Assembly: GCF_003473485.1 (NCBI RefSeq)
Contig: NC_053043.1
Location: 10,116,001 to 10,180,000 of the forward strand
Length of the DNA: 64,000 nucleotides
DNA from: Medicago truncatula
Lineage: Eukaryota > Streptophyta > Magnoliopsida > Fabales > Fabaceae
Direction of reading: 5' to 3'
Shown here: positions 36,601-47,479 of the stretch, in pieces
Numbering within the stretch: position 1 is the first letter of the stretch
How the letters are laid out: every line of letters begins with the position of its first letter
Made by a program: the position numbers and the translations under genes
Notes under the pieces: generated by a model
Seen by the model: only the letters and a program-made list of their open reading frames with translations
Database searches by the model: none
What the model was told of the DNA's origin: nothing

Positions 36601-36952
36601 GAGATATGTCCTGAAAATGTGTGTATAAATATCCATCACCTTACAATTCAGTTTTGTAAAGATGAGTGAGATCCATTATAAAAAAAATAAATTAATGACA
36701 TTCATAGCTGGATTGGTGTTTGTCGTAATGTCATCATGATAAGACCTATTAAGTTTTCTGTTTGCTCTAATTTCTTCATTGGTTTTCGGAGTCCTTCTTG
36801 TCAAGAAGATAACCTAATAAAAAAGAAAACAATATGCCAATAGGATATTACCATCTCATAGTATGTATCTATTTCAGAGTAAGAGAGGCATTAACAGCCA
36901 ACCTGTTGAAGAAGCGTTGAGCGAGCTTGCCAAGTTTAAACAGATGATTTAA
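33648..36952 (+). CDS. NRPD4: RPB4-like subunit of RNA polymerases IV and V
   Basis: Shared small subunit (NRPD4/NRPE4, RDM2 in Arabidopsis) that forms a stalk with subunit 7 in the plant polymerases of RNA-directed DNA methylation; it acts in the nucleus. Nine coding exons: 33648-33693, 34722-34790, 34932-34976, 35132-35206, 35648-35759, 35880-35963, 36102-36135, 36215-36283, 36878-36952, giving 202 residues without interruption. A basic Gly/Lys/Ser-rich N-terminus (MSDKGGKGGSLLSKGG) precedes the RPB4 domain at about 79-202 (ELPENFKCLMDCEA, DPSIKMPA, NPESVRHTLEPL, CVIANVCPETADEVFALLPS). The long N-terminal extension and DPSIK motif resemble NRPD4 more than Pol II NRPB4. Odd: a five-serine run (127-131) from an AGC repeat. 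The 3' UTR appears to hold an intron (36983-37076). Confidence 0.92.
35270..35508. mobile_element. Stowaway MITE in intron 4 of NRPD4
   Basis: Terminal inverted repeats CTCCCTCCGCCCATATTGTA and the complement of ...ACAGTATGGAGGGAG, flanked by TA on both sides (35268-35269, 35509-35510). 239 bp, non-coding, wholly inside the intron 35207-35647. Confidence 0.9.
36418..36672 (+). mobile_element. TRIM-type LTR relic in intron 8 of NRPD4
   Basis: Two related terminal blocks (from 36418, TGTTAAGAGTCTCACATTG, and from about 36579) flank a short centre that includes CCCAAATTTTAAGATGATAGAGCCTATC-type sequence; the AAGATG-ATAGAGCC part resembles a tRNA-Met primer-binding site. It has no coding capacity, as usual for TRIMs. 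It is a decayed fossil of about 255 bp. A related relic lies in the neighbouring gene (39440-40020). Confidence 0.6.
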
Positions 36953-37260
36953 CTAAAATCATATAAATGGAAAGGTTCACTGGTGAGTTTTCTATTGTTT
37001 ATGCTTTGACTTATTGCCTTTCCTTTACATCCGCTTCAATACTGTCTGATTGACTTCTTCATGTATTTGTGTGCAGTTTTACCGTTTAGGAGAGCTAGAA
37101 GGAATTGCTCTGGCAAATGTAGCACATTCAAAACGCATTGAGACAATATAATGCAAAACTTTAGTCTGAATTTTATATTGCCGGTTTTATTTTGTTAGTC
37201 TTGTGCTATTAGGATGTACATTGCTCTAATGTGGATGTCTAATGAATCTTATATATGACA
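36953..37260 (+). other. 3' UTR of NRPD4 with probable intron
   Basis: A GTGAGT donor at 36983 and a GTGTGCAG acceptor ending at 37076 bracket 94 bases of intron-like sequence about 30 bases after the stop. Transcript end is estimated near 37200-37260. Confidence 0.5.
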
Positions 37261-38819
37261 ACAAAGGTGAAACTTGGTGACTGTAAGGGATGATATATCA
37301 TCCATTTTGCAGTTGAAATTTCTCTCATCCCTTTATTTTTCTTAAAACCAGAAAAAGACCATCGTCATGTCATGGTAGATAAGCGATTTTCTCAGTTTCT
37401 TTAGATAACAGGACTGTGTAAAGAGGTAAAGTAACATCAAGGCTTTAAATAGTGTTTTGCCAATTTTGGAAAATTGTGTTTCTCCTGTGCAATTTCCTTA
37501 AGCTTGTCATGTGGAGGTATAAACATAAACATAAAGAAAAAAACACCACAAATAAGTGGGGTCTTGACATGTGATGTTTGTGGTGGGTTTCAAATGTGTT
37601 AGAATCAACTAATACTTGTCCTTTACCTGAACCTAAAGATTGAGTCCCTAAAAATTGAGTCAAAAAATTTCCAAAATTCTAACGACAGAAAAATAGTTCC
37701 AACCAATTAGTAAATATATCATATGAATAAAAAAAAAGGTTTTCATTGTCAGGTATAAGGTATACAACCAAAAAATGGTGTTCCGTCATGTGTATCGGAT
37801 TATCCCTCCTGTTTCTGTAAAATTTACTTTGAAGGCAATCCTCTAGTTTGCAATGCCTTGATCGTCGAGTGTCTCACCTCGACGACAACTGGTGTCTTGC
37901 CGCCTAGTTTCGTTATCGTAGTTTTGAAGTCACAATTAAGTAATTGAATTCAAGTGGTTAATGAATTTTAGTTAAAGACAAATCATTCGAGATAATCTGA
38001 GTTCAAATTCTGACGAGGGTTAAGACAAGAAAAATCAGTTGTAAATTATATGCATTTTTATTTTTGGTCAAAAAAGCATATCCATTTTTACTCTAAAAAG
38101 AATACTTATACTAAGTATCACTTCAGATTAACATTTTTTTCAATAGAAATCTAACTCTTTCTTACTTTTGATCAATAGATACATCAGTGCTAACATTGTA
38201 ATGTCTTCAATTCAAACTCCACTTAATCCTCTAACATGTGTTTGATTTACAAAGATAAGATATAACTGTACTGGAGAGGGAATATTTTTTATGTTGGAAA
38301 ATAAAAAATTGTATTTTGTTATTTTTTATAATTTGTGCTTTGAACAAAAAGTTGATTGGTAGTTTAGTAAAAGACATAATTCTTGTTTTTTTATATATCC
38401 TTTGCTACATGTTTTATCCAATCTAATCACTTCCTAAATCAAACAAAATACAAAATTGTCCCGTTCAATCCTCTCTTTTTTAACAAATCAAAGGTACTTC
38501 CCTTCGGGGATATCCGATAAAATTGTGAACTGCTCAAAGATGACACATACAAATCGAATAATGATCCAAATTTTTTATAACTGCTTCAATGGCCTAGTGG
38601 TAACCTCCCTTTGTAACCAAAAAAAGGTACACTATTACTATTACTATTACTATTACGTGCGTGTGTGAGAGAGAAATAGTGAGGTATGTAGAGAGACACC
38701 GTAGAATAAAGTTTTCAACTTTGTTTCTTTCATAAAGTAACGATTGGTCATTAGGGTCGGTAGTGAAAATCATTTTCCATAATCTATGCATCATTGAATA
38801 TCAATTGATCAAAATCAAA
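37261..38819. other. Gene-free interval between NRPD4 and the DUF2431 gene
   Basis: No gene seen. Contains a short ACT/ATT microsatellite near 38632-38656 followed by GTGCGTGTGTGAGAGAGA, probably close to the promoter or leader of the next gene, and an incomplete tRNA-promoter-like motif near 38588-38615 (AATGGCCTAGTGG). Confidence 0.5.
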
Positions 38820-41348
38820 ATGAGTCCAATACAAAAACAACATGATCATCTTCAACTTAACATTAACATTAACACTGACACTGATGATGAAGAACAAGAA
38901 TCTGAATCAGAGTCAGAAGAACCATCATCAAACACAGCAAAATGGAAAAAACACTACTCATCAAAACACAAAATCCTCTTTGTTGGAGAGGGTGACTTTT
39001 CCTTCTCTCTTTGTTTAGCTAGGGCTTTTGGTTCTGCTCATAACCTTATAGCCACTTCCCTTGATTCCCAGGGTAATGAAAATCAAAACTTTTAACCTTT
39101 TTTAGCATGCCCATTTATCATTTTTTTTTTTTTATTGTTTTAATTAATTTTTGTTTTGGCAGAGAAAATTGAAAAGAAGTATAGTAATGGAATGAGTAAT
39201 GCAAGGGAACTTGAAGAAAGGGGTTGTATTGTTCTTTATGATGTTGATGTTAAAGTGATGAGTCAGCATTTCTTTCTTAAGACTCAGAGGTTTGATCTTG
39301 TTGTTTATAATTTTCCTCATGTTGGATTCCTTTACCCTGAGAACAGTTACTGCCAGATTCAGTAATGTTTCCTTTCTCTCTCTTTTTTTACTTTTTTTTT
39401 CTTTTCATTTACTACTAGATACATGCCTAAAGTTACATTTGTAAGTAGGAGACATTTTTAGCCTTATAAGCCAGTTTTTAAGGTTGACTTAGGTCCAACT
39501 AAAATTTTAAGATGTTATTATAGCCTATCCAAAATTTATTGGGCAAAGAGCAATTTTGGTCCTTGGATGTGTACCTCACTGTCATAGTAGTCCCTAACTC
39601 AGCCAAACACGCAATAATCCCCCACTTTGCAGTCCGTTGGTCATAGTAGTCCCCCACGTTAGATTGAGACGTTAACTGATGATTTGTCAGCTTATGTGAC
39701 ATATTGAGAGGCCAGTAGGCATGGTGAAGTGTACCAGGGACGAAAATGAAAGCAAATCCCAGTTGTCACATCAGCTGACAATTCATCTGTTAACGTCTCA
39801 ATCTTGTTGGGGACTACTATGACCAACATAATGCAGAGTGGGGAGTTATTGGCTCAATCAGGACTACTATGACAGTGAGGTAAACATACAAGGATTAAAA
39901 TTACTATTTACCCAAAATTTATTGGGCCACCCACTCACATGTCACAATCTATATGTACAGTTTTGGGCGTGAGGCGATGTGTTGAGAGTCTCACATCGAT
40001 TCAACCCAAATTTTAAGATCAAGGTTGTAAACTACAGTCATGGTTACATTGTGATGCATGGTATTACAGAGTTTTGCGGACAAATGATTTTGATGCGATC
40101 TTAATCTCAGTCGTGGAGATGTTAAAAACCTTGATGTCATGGTCCAAGTTGTGGTCATAGACATTTTATTAGAATCCTGATTTAAGTATATTTGATCTTA
40201 ATTGTGATTGCGCTGCGAAAACATAAAACACCTTGGTGTTAAACATAGACAGACCTTTTTTAAAACCCTGATTTATATATATCCTTGATAAAATGATATT
40301 ATCTTGGACTTGGAATTTAAATCCATTTTTGAGTCTTTCAACTACTAAACATTTCCTGCAATGTAATTTTTGACTATTTAAATCCTCTGTTTCCTAAATC
40401 AAGGCAAATTAGTATAGCAGCAGAAATTAAGTAGGTAGGAAACTTGAAACAGAAGCTACTTTGTACATACTTGGTACTCCATAATATAATTTAAGGATGA
40501 AAATAGTAAGGTTTGACTAAATTTTACTCGATAATAATATATTGTATGGAAACTCTTTATTTTATCCTCTATTTTTGTATCTTCATACTTTGCACATATC
40601 AACCAAGTGAGCCCTCGTGGTTTCCTTTCAATAAGGGGTTTTGGAACTGATGCTTGATCATCATGAAGTTGTTGTGCAACTTTGATGTATTTTAGATGAC
40701 AATTTACAAATGAGAATATTGTGTTCCATCAGTGTCGTTAACTGTGGGTAGCGGAAAATAGCGGTTTGTTCAAATTACACTGCGCAGCAGTCTTATAGTG
40801 CCATTATAGCCGATGCTATTTGACAATATTTTCTACATAAATTAAATACTGTATTGCGGAACAATAGCGATTTGTTTAAATTCTGCTACGCCATAGCGTT
40901 ATAGCACTGTGATCCATTTATTCTTGTTTGGTACATTTTGGACTATGGAAAAGTGCAAACATTCTTTTTTTTTTCAAAGTAGAATTTGTTGTTCATCTAA
41001 TGAGACATTGAATGGTTACTAATGGATCTGAATTTCTGATAACCAAGCAGGTTGAACAAAAAATTGTTGAAGGGATTTATGGCAAATGCAAAAGCTCTAG
41101 TAAAGAAAGAGGGAGGGGAGATTCATGTAACTCACAAAGAGGGTGATCCATACAACAAATGGGATCTTGTAAGAAAAGCAGAAAAGAGAGGACTGTTCTT
41201 ACACCAAGCTGTTCCATTCTTCAAAGATGACTATCCTGGTTATGATAACAAGAGAGCTCATGGAAAGTTATCAGATTTATCTTTCCCTGTTGGGGAAGCT
41301 AGTACTTACAAGTTCAAGCTCCAAACACCTCTCCCTAACAAATTATAA
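38820..41348 (+). CDS. DUF2431 / BMT5-like putative Rossmann methyltransferase
   Basis: Three exons, 38820-39072, 39163-39361 and 41051-41348, give 249 residues without interruption. After an acidic, Glu/Ser-rich N-terminus (20-34) comes the DUF2431 domain, about residues 47-235. It has the glycine-rich SAM-binding-like motif ILFVGEGDFSFS (52-63) and a NFPHVG motif (134-139). The family includes yeast BMT5, which methylates N3 of a uridine in 25S rRNA; a role in rRNA methylation is inferred from that relationship and not proven for plant members. The start at 38820 is preferred to an in-frame ATG at 38763 because the intervening residues are hydrophobic and do not resemble the family, but this is uncertain. 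Intron 2 (1.7 kb) carries a TRIM relic, a MITE and an AGCGG repeat. Confidence 0.88.
39440..40020 (+). mobile_element. TRIM-type LTR relic split by a MITE, intron 2 of the DUF2431 gene
   Basis: Left part (GCCTTATAAGCCAGTTTTTA, then AACTAAAATTTTAAGATG...AGCC) and right part (GGGCGTGAGGCGATGTGTTG, AGAGTCTCACATCG, AACCCAAATTTTAAGATC) match the order of the TRIM at 36418-36672. They are interrupted by the 373-bp element at 39541-39913. An old, broken fossil. Confidence 0.6.
39541..39913. mobile_element. Mutator-like MITE nested in a TRIM
   Basis: The ends GGGCAAAGAGCAATTTTGGT and the complement of ...AAAATTACTATTTACCC form long TIRs, including the shared CTCACTGTCATAGTAGTCC. Flanked by AAAATTTATT at 39531-39540 and 39914-39923 (a 9-10 bp TSD). 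No ORF of note. Confidence 0.85.
40730..40911. repeat. Dispersed AGCGG-rich repeat in intron 2 of the DUF2431 gene
   Basis: Carries GTAGCGGAAAATAGCGG and ACAATAGCGATTTGTT blocks shared with 4215-4401 and 25121-25300. An independent insertion of the same family. Confidence 0.6.
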
Positions 41349-42370
41349 CCTATCTTTGCCAAATTCTAGTCTCACTTCCTTTGAGACTGTTAGAAGAATT
41401 TATTTTGACTTATTTTATGACAAATGTTCAGATCTTCACTTTATGGCATGTCCATTTGTTTATTTAAACCAAATTATGCTGTTACATTTTTATTTTTTTT
41501 TATGTAAACAAATATGCTACTAAAACATTGTTAATAAGGGGTTTGTAATGAATGATGGTGTCAGTTGAAACTTGAACGTAGTGATAATGTAATCAGACAA
41601 GGTAGTCCAAACTCTAAACTCTGGAAATGACCATATTCATCTGCAATGATGATTGACCAAAAAATATCTTGAATAATGATCACGAGTGGTGCCATGCACA
41701 GCTCAACCTTGAATATTGATTATTGAAGTCGGTGTGAAAGAGTTTATTATCTTATCTAAAGTGGAGATTTCACTTTACAAAAGGACAAAGTTATCGGTTT
41801 TGTTTTTTAGCTACTGTACAATTTGTATTAGTGTTGTTTAATCATTGTTTAGTGGAGTAAAAGCATAGAAATAATTCAGAATGAAATGCTTTTCAACTTT
41901 AGTATGATATCACTTAAGAAATCATTAATTTAATCTCTAAAAGTATACATATAGATTAAATATCATGTAGACTAAATTGTCTGATTCTAACAATTTCAAT
42001 AACTAAAATGATAATTTACTGGATATACATTATTTAGCTTTTCTAAAGATACAAACATGACTGTTACATTATGAGTTATGTCTATAAACTAAATCAAGCA
42101 AACAAATAAAAGATATGTATCAGTAGTGAAGGTTTTATTTAATGGCAAAAAATTGTATTAAGAGACAGGATAGTCAAAATTGGATAGCACAAAAGATGAA
42201 CCCCACTGTGTAACAAGACAATGGTCAAAAAGGTCCCCATGTTTCAAGTAAACGATATGCATGCAATGCACTGCTGTCTAAGATAACAAGTTGTATTGTC
42301 CTACAACTTGTTGCTCAAAGTACTAACCAAATGAGAACTTGTTAATAAATAGGTTTGCAAAGTGAAGAGA
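41349..42370. other. Gene-free interval, 3' flank of the DUF2431 gene and promoter of the peptide gene
   Basis: No gene. A TATA-like AATAAATAGG lies near 42344-42353, about 20 bases before the next ATG. Otherwise AT-rich unique sequence. Confidence 0.5.
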
Positions 42371-42697
42371 ATGAGTAAGGTTGAAAAGACGATGAAAAAA
42401 TCAGCTTTGTTCATTGCTTTCTCATGGCTTTTACTGATGGTATTCACAGTTGTCTCTGCTAATGCAGAAAACATAAGTGCTCATACACCGACTTCGAAGA
42501 ACATGGTTTATTATCCTCAAGGTAAATTATGTTTTTGCACTCATTGTTATCATTAATTTCTAATGACATTCAAGATTTGATTAAGCTCAAAGTAACTGTT
42601 ATTGACATTTTTCTGCAAAGGTTGTCGCTGTTGCTGGTTCATATGGAAGCCACAGATCCATTGTGGCAAAGTATATTGTGAAGAAGGATGTTGTTAA
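42371..42697 (+). CDS. Small secreted cysteine-rich peptide
   Basis: Two exons, 42371-42521 and 42621-42697, give 75 residues. The N-terminal part (MSKVEKTMKKSALFIAFSW, then LLLMVFTVVSANA) is a typical signal peptide, with cleavage likely after about residue 32. The rest ends in a compact cysteine-rich tail containing CRCC, HCGKVYC and a terminal GCC, with seven cysteines in the last 24 residues. The one-signal-exon, one-mature-exon layout is common in plant cysteine-rich peptides, including legume nodule and leguminosin-type families. The cysteine spacing does not fit the NCR pattern I know, so no family name is assigned. An alternative start at Met8 (MKKSALF) would also leave a good signal peptide. 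Function unknown. Confidence 0.7.
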
Positions 42698-43575
42698 CCT
42701 AAGCATCACAAGGTTGAAGAAGACCCTCTACAAGTTCTATATATGTTTCTCTTCACACAGACATATAAAATACTGTGCTGCTAAATAATGCAGGAAGCTA
42801 GATAAAGAGGTTTACTACATAAAAGTTTGTATTGTTGTTGATAACTTTAATATAATCAAACTTTTGTTGTGTTAAGTCCATTCCCAAAAGATTTCCATTC
42901 AAAAATCACTTGCATATTCCTCCATCATCAATTGAAGTGTTTTTAAAGAGCACCCATTGCTCTTTTATAGACCAGTTTTCTACTTTTGCTTTTAAGTACT
43001 ACCTAGCATCAACATTTGAAGATGTGTCCAGTGTCCGACATTGATACACGTGATTACATTCAATTATTCTAGGTGTCAATTTGTTAGTGTCAATATCGTG
43101 TTTGGTGTCGGTGCTTCACAGTTTATGTACGAAGATGTGTCACTCATGGACCTTTAACATGAGAGGTATCGACCAATTTTCGAATTGCTGAAGCAAATGG
43201 TGAAAGTCGTTAACTTAAAATAAGTCATTAACTTAAAATATTAGTTCCTTAGAGCTCCAAGAAGACATGAATTCCACAAAACCATGCTTTTACTAGAAAT
43301 GTAATCTGCATAACATGAAATAAATATATGTTGATTCATTCAATCAATTTAACGGATGTCACCGGAACAAACATGAAATAAATATGTGCAATAGCCAATG
43401 CATCATGATAGTGTTTATACGTTCTCTTATATGATACAATGACTTAATGATCATATTCTGGGCTACAAATCATGAATCTTTTGAATAAATCAAGCTTAAA
43501 TAGTATAGCAGCTATTCTAGTTCTGGCAGTCTCAGAAGAGGGGAGCATGAAAAACCCACTAACGAAACCTGTTAA
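42698..43575. other. Gene-free interval
   Basis: 3' flanks of two convergent genes. A degenerate repeat with GTGTCGG/ACACC motifs (about 43020-43130) resembles a stretch at about 33880-34020. Nothing else seen. Confidence 0.5.
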
Positions 43576-45878
43576 TCACATTGAAAGGAAAAAAGTCCCA
43601 TGTAAAATTAGAAGTAATACTATAACCAACCACTGATAAGTTTTCTGACATGCAGATGAATCCTTATTCAAGCCTCTATCTATAACGCCAACAAGAAAAT
43701 GACAATCACCAACTGAAGGGTCTAGGAAAGTAACCATACCAAGCCCGTCAAACTCGCAGCTTTGCGAATCCTGCATTCTTAGCTGATAAAAACTGTTAAA
43801 AGCATATGATATGTTACCCTTCTCACCAATTTCATTACACGAACCTCCGTAGTTAAGTGTCGTGCAATCTGCAACACTGCAAGCAATTTTCATATGGTTT
43901 ACTACATTAGTCAGATCACTCAAGGGGTTTGCAACACACCATCTGGATGGAAGATACTCAACATTCCTTGCATTTCTCAATTCCTTGTTCCCAAGTCCAA
44001 GGTTTAATGAATACTTAGCCTGCCCGTCAAACGAGAATATCCCCCAGTGTCTTTCAAAGTTTCCTGGAAGGGTGCTTTTTGCTCCTTCATCAAATAGACC
44101 GAAAAGATAAACGTCCATAGGAGGAACGTTCGGCCTCAAGGGGGTTCCTTTGTTACTTGCAATGTGATAGACAAGGCCTTGATTGAAAACTCTAGCAGCA
44201 GTGATGTTTGCACCTATGGCTCCATCTGAAGGCCAACCAATTTCCCCAATAACTATCGGCATCTGACCGTATCCAAGTTTACCGAGGGCTGAAACTAAAG
44301 TGTCGTAGTTTCCATCAAATGCATTGGTGTAAACATTTGACCCATCTGTTACAGCATGAGTAGTTCCCTGAAAGAATGCATAGTCTCCGGGGAAATCTCC
44401 ATTGTCATAAAGGCTAAGAAACGGGTAGATATTAACAACAAATGGGGAGCCATTTGAGTTGAGGAACTGAACAAGTTGAGTTATGATTTGGGTCAGTTCG
44501 GAACGGAACACCCCTTGGGAAGGAAGTCCTCCTGACGACTCGTAGGCATCTGCATTGCAAGGGACAACTATCTTCACATAACCAGCAAGATTTGCTTTGA
44601 CTAAAGACTGTTGTATATTGGTTATTGCGGGTATGACAAGGTTTATAAATTGACCATTATAACTCGTAAGGAAGGGTTCATTTCCTACAGCAATATACCT
44701 GTAATACAAGTTAAAATGTAAGAGGCCTGAAGACAATATATAAGTTCTGTACATTTTAAAAGAATCTAGCGAGATCACACAAACTACAAAATGTGTTTAG
44801 TAGAAGAAAATATTCATCTGTGTTACGGAGAGAAACCAATAATGATAACTTCTGCTACTGTCTACTATAGTTTTCTGTTGGATCAAAATCCAATAAATAT
44901 CAAACTTTACCATGATTATCAGGTAAGTTTATAACTTTATATCGCAAGGTAGACAAATATTCTGATCTGAATCATTGGCGACAACTATAATCAATTCAAA
45001 CTTGCAACTAAGAACCAAAAGATCAAAAGTATTATAATAACACAAAACACTCTTGAAGTCTTGATTGAATACAACTTTTGATCCCAATATATTCTTCAGA
45101 ATGATTCATCCTAAGTTCTTTACAATATTCAAACAATCTCTAAATCTACCACAAAAGAACTTAGCAAACAGTCACTAAATGCTAACATCAACAACTTTAG
45201 AGTAAAACAAATCTGCTCAATGGTCATAGTCATCATCATACTATACTAATTAGATATATCTCAGTGTCACTGTCGTCAGCGTAATTAATAATTTATCAAA
45301 AATTATGCTTATTTTTTTAACCACCAACTAAAACAAAAATTAAAAACTCAAGAATGAACAAATAAAGTAAGTAACTAATACTTAAACATAGTAACTATAA
45401 CTACTCCTTGGTAAAAAAATAAACAGGACAAATAAAACATTCTTCATTATACTGAATCAACATTAAAATCAGGGTTTCAAAGTTAACTAATCAGATCAAA
45501 ACTAAATCTGAGCCAAGATTAAAAAAAAAACCTGATATCAGCACCCCCTTTAGTCATAAAAGCAGAAACATTTCTTTGAACCCAATAATCAGCAGCAACA
45601 GAAGAACCACCCAAAAGAGACAACATTTCATTAGGTATACCAACCATAACCTGAATGGCACTACCCATAAGTGCTTTAAGTATAGCAGGATCAGCTTCAA
45701 AAAGTTTGACTTTTGAGATCTTGTTATCTCTCAAAAGATTAACCACTGTAGAGGGTTTCAATCTGTGTGAAGATAGTGTGCCCCAGTTTACACCTATGGC
45801 TGATTCTGAAGCCATAGGAAGAGAAAGACAACATAGGAATAAGAGGGAAAAGAGAAGTGTTAATGTTGGTTGTAACAT
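43576..45878 (-). CDS. GPI-anchored glucan endo-1,3-beta-glucosidase (GH17 with X8 domain)
   Basis: Hydrolyses beta-1,3-glucan (callose) at the cell surface. Two exons on the minus strand, 45878-45532 and 44698-43576, give 489 residues without interruption. A signal peptide (1 to about 26) is followed by the GH17 barrel starting AIGVNWGTLSSH. The acid/base Glu123 lies in GNEPF and the nucleophile Glu268 in GEIGWPSD. An X8/CBM43 domain spans about 369-454 (WCVANPLSD... with conserved cysteines). The C-terminus (WLVIVLLLILHGTFFLSM) looks like a GPI-attachment signal. N-glycosylation sequons at N103, N280 and N411. The start at 45878 is chosen because it directly precedes the signal peptide; an in-frame ATG at 46067 would add 63 unrelated residues. 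Such GPI-anchored forms in plants often act at plasmodesmata or cell walls; location here is inferred. Confidence 0.93.
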
Positions 45879-46067
45879 AGAGAGATTTAGTAACAGTTTG
45901 TGTTTGTGTTGCTGTTGGTTTGTTTTTGAAGATGAAACAACTAACAGGTGATGAAGTGTCACTGTCAGATATGATAGAGTAAAGGTGAAGTATCTAAATA
46001 TAGAGATTAGTGTAGTGAATGTATTGTGTAATGAAATGAAAGTGCACCCATTTTTTTTATAACTCAA

Positions 46068-47059
46068 AGGCTTATTATTAAGCGGGATAGGTATGAGTTT
46101 ACTATAATACCCTAACTTCTATTTTTATATGTCGGCATCAAAATCAGGTTTGCCATTCAAAGTGATTGATTAATTTTCATGCACGGTTAGAGGAAAAAAA
46201 AAAACAGTTTTACGCCATCTGTGCATCACGTATGTGTAAGTGTAACTTTAGAAATGTTTATAATAAAAGTCAAAATAACTATTTGAGAAATGGTATTTGT
46301 AAAATTATTTTGAGACAATTTTTTTTTTTAAGAAGTTAAATTAGTCTATGAGGAGGAACACATTCACATGTCTCAAGTCATAAGTGAGTTATTTTTTAAC
46401 AACTATCTTTGATAATAAAAAACGATGGAGAGAGAGAATGAGAAAGAGAGAAGGTAAGAACACAGATATAAAACAACATGGAGAAAAAGAGAGAAAGATC
46501 ATAAATACACAATGATATCATTGCCTAAACTATTTACACTATATAAATTAAATATTTAATTTTATTTGATATGAAAATTTATCTTATCCGATTTTTTTTC
46601 CCGATCAACTAGTCTACCGACTATAAATTCACTTTTTTAAGAGTTAAGATAAATAATTAGGAAGTCCATAATGTTCGACCGTGCTAAGCTCTTTGGGACT
46701 TTTTTAGGCAATTGAAGAAAAAAATTGTTTAACTTCTTAATGGATTTATTTTACTTTATACACAATCTGATTTTTCTACCGTTTGTTTACGTGGTGACAT
46801 TGAAATTTTATTAAAGTAGTGTTATTTGAATAACCATTTTTTGGAAAAACTTATGAAACAAACAAAATATATAAAGAAATATAGATATTGATACAAAAAC
46901 TAAAACTATAGAGAGAGAATAAAAATACAATATAAATATGAGAAAGAAAGTTATCATAAAAGTTGGCACAAAGTTAAAAAGAGTAACTTTTGATTGAAAA
47001 ACACATTTTAACTTTTAATAATTTGAATGTACTGACTTTTAACTAGACTTGAGAGTTTT
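46068..47059. other. Promoter side of the glucanase gene and decayed repeats
   Basis: No gene. Two stretches with GAGAGAGAAT cores (46420-46500 and 46850-46985) resemble the dispersed repeat at 51537-51711. The sequence next to 46070 presumably holds the glucanase promoter, but no clear TATA box was identified. Confidence 0.45.
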
Positions 47060-47440
47060 TTCTTTCTCGCTAAGGGGTGAAGCCATGTCTTGGTTACATT
47101 CTATTCCTCCCAAATTCATAGAAACATGGAACAAATTGAAGCAAGCTTTCCTCCCTTAATATTCCCATGCACCCAAAGTTTCTCAACGGGGAAATGGAAC
47201 AATAAGCTTTTCACAAAAAGATGGGGAGCTGTTATATGAAGTATATATGGAAGTGCTTCAAGAAAATACTTGGGCTATGTCTTCCTCAAGGGTTTTAGAA
47301 GGGGATAATCATCCCTGCCTTATGCAAAGGATTGATTCACCCCACGAAGAAGACGCTAGATATTTTCACCGGAGGTATCTTGATGAACAAAAGCTTTGAA
47401 GAGGTCTTCTTCATCCTTTGAATAAAAGCTTTCTATCCTT
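47060..47440 (+). mobile_element. Ty3/gypsy gag fossil fragment
   Basis: Encodes pieces of a retrotransposon gag domain (…AMSWLHSIPPKFIETWNKLK…, SQKDGELLYE). Broken and partial, with no LTRs attached. Appears old. Confidence 0.65.
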
Positions 47441-47479
47441 GACCTTATAGTTACTTCACCATTAGACTTTGATACCCCA

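Noticed and set aside
38763-38819. Upstream in-frame ATG extending the DUF2431 protein by 19 residues
   Set aside because: The extra hydrophobic stretch does not look like part of the family, and the next ATG begins a typical charged N-terminus. Left open as an alternative.
43862-44110. Plus-strand ORF inside the glucanase gene
   Set aside because: Antisense shadow of the GH17/X8 coding exon, with no independent features.
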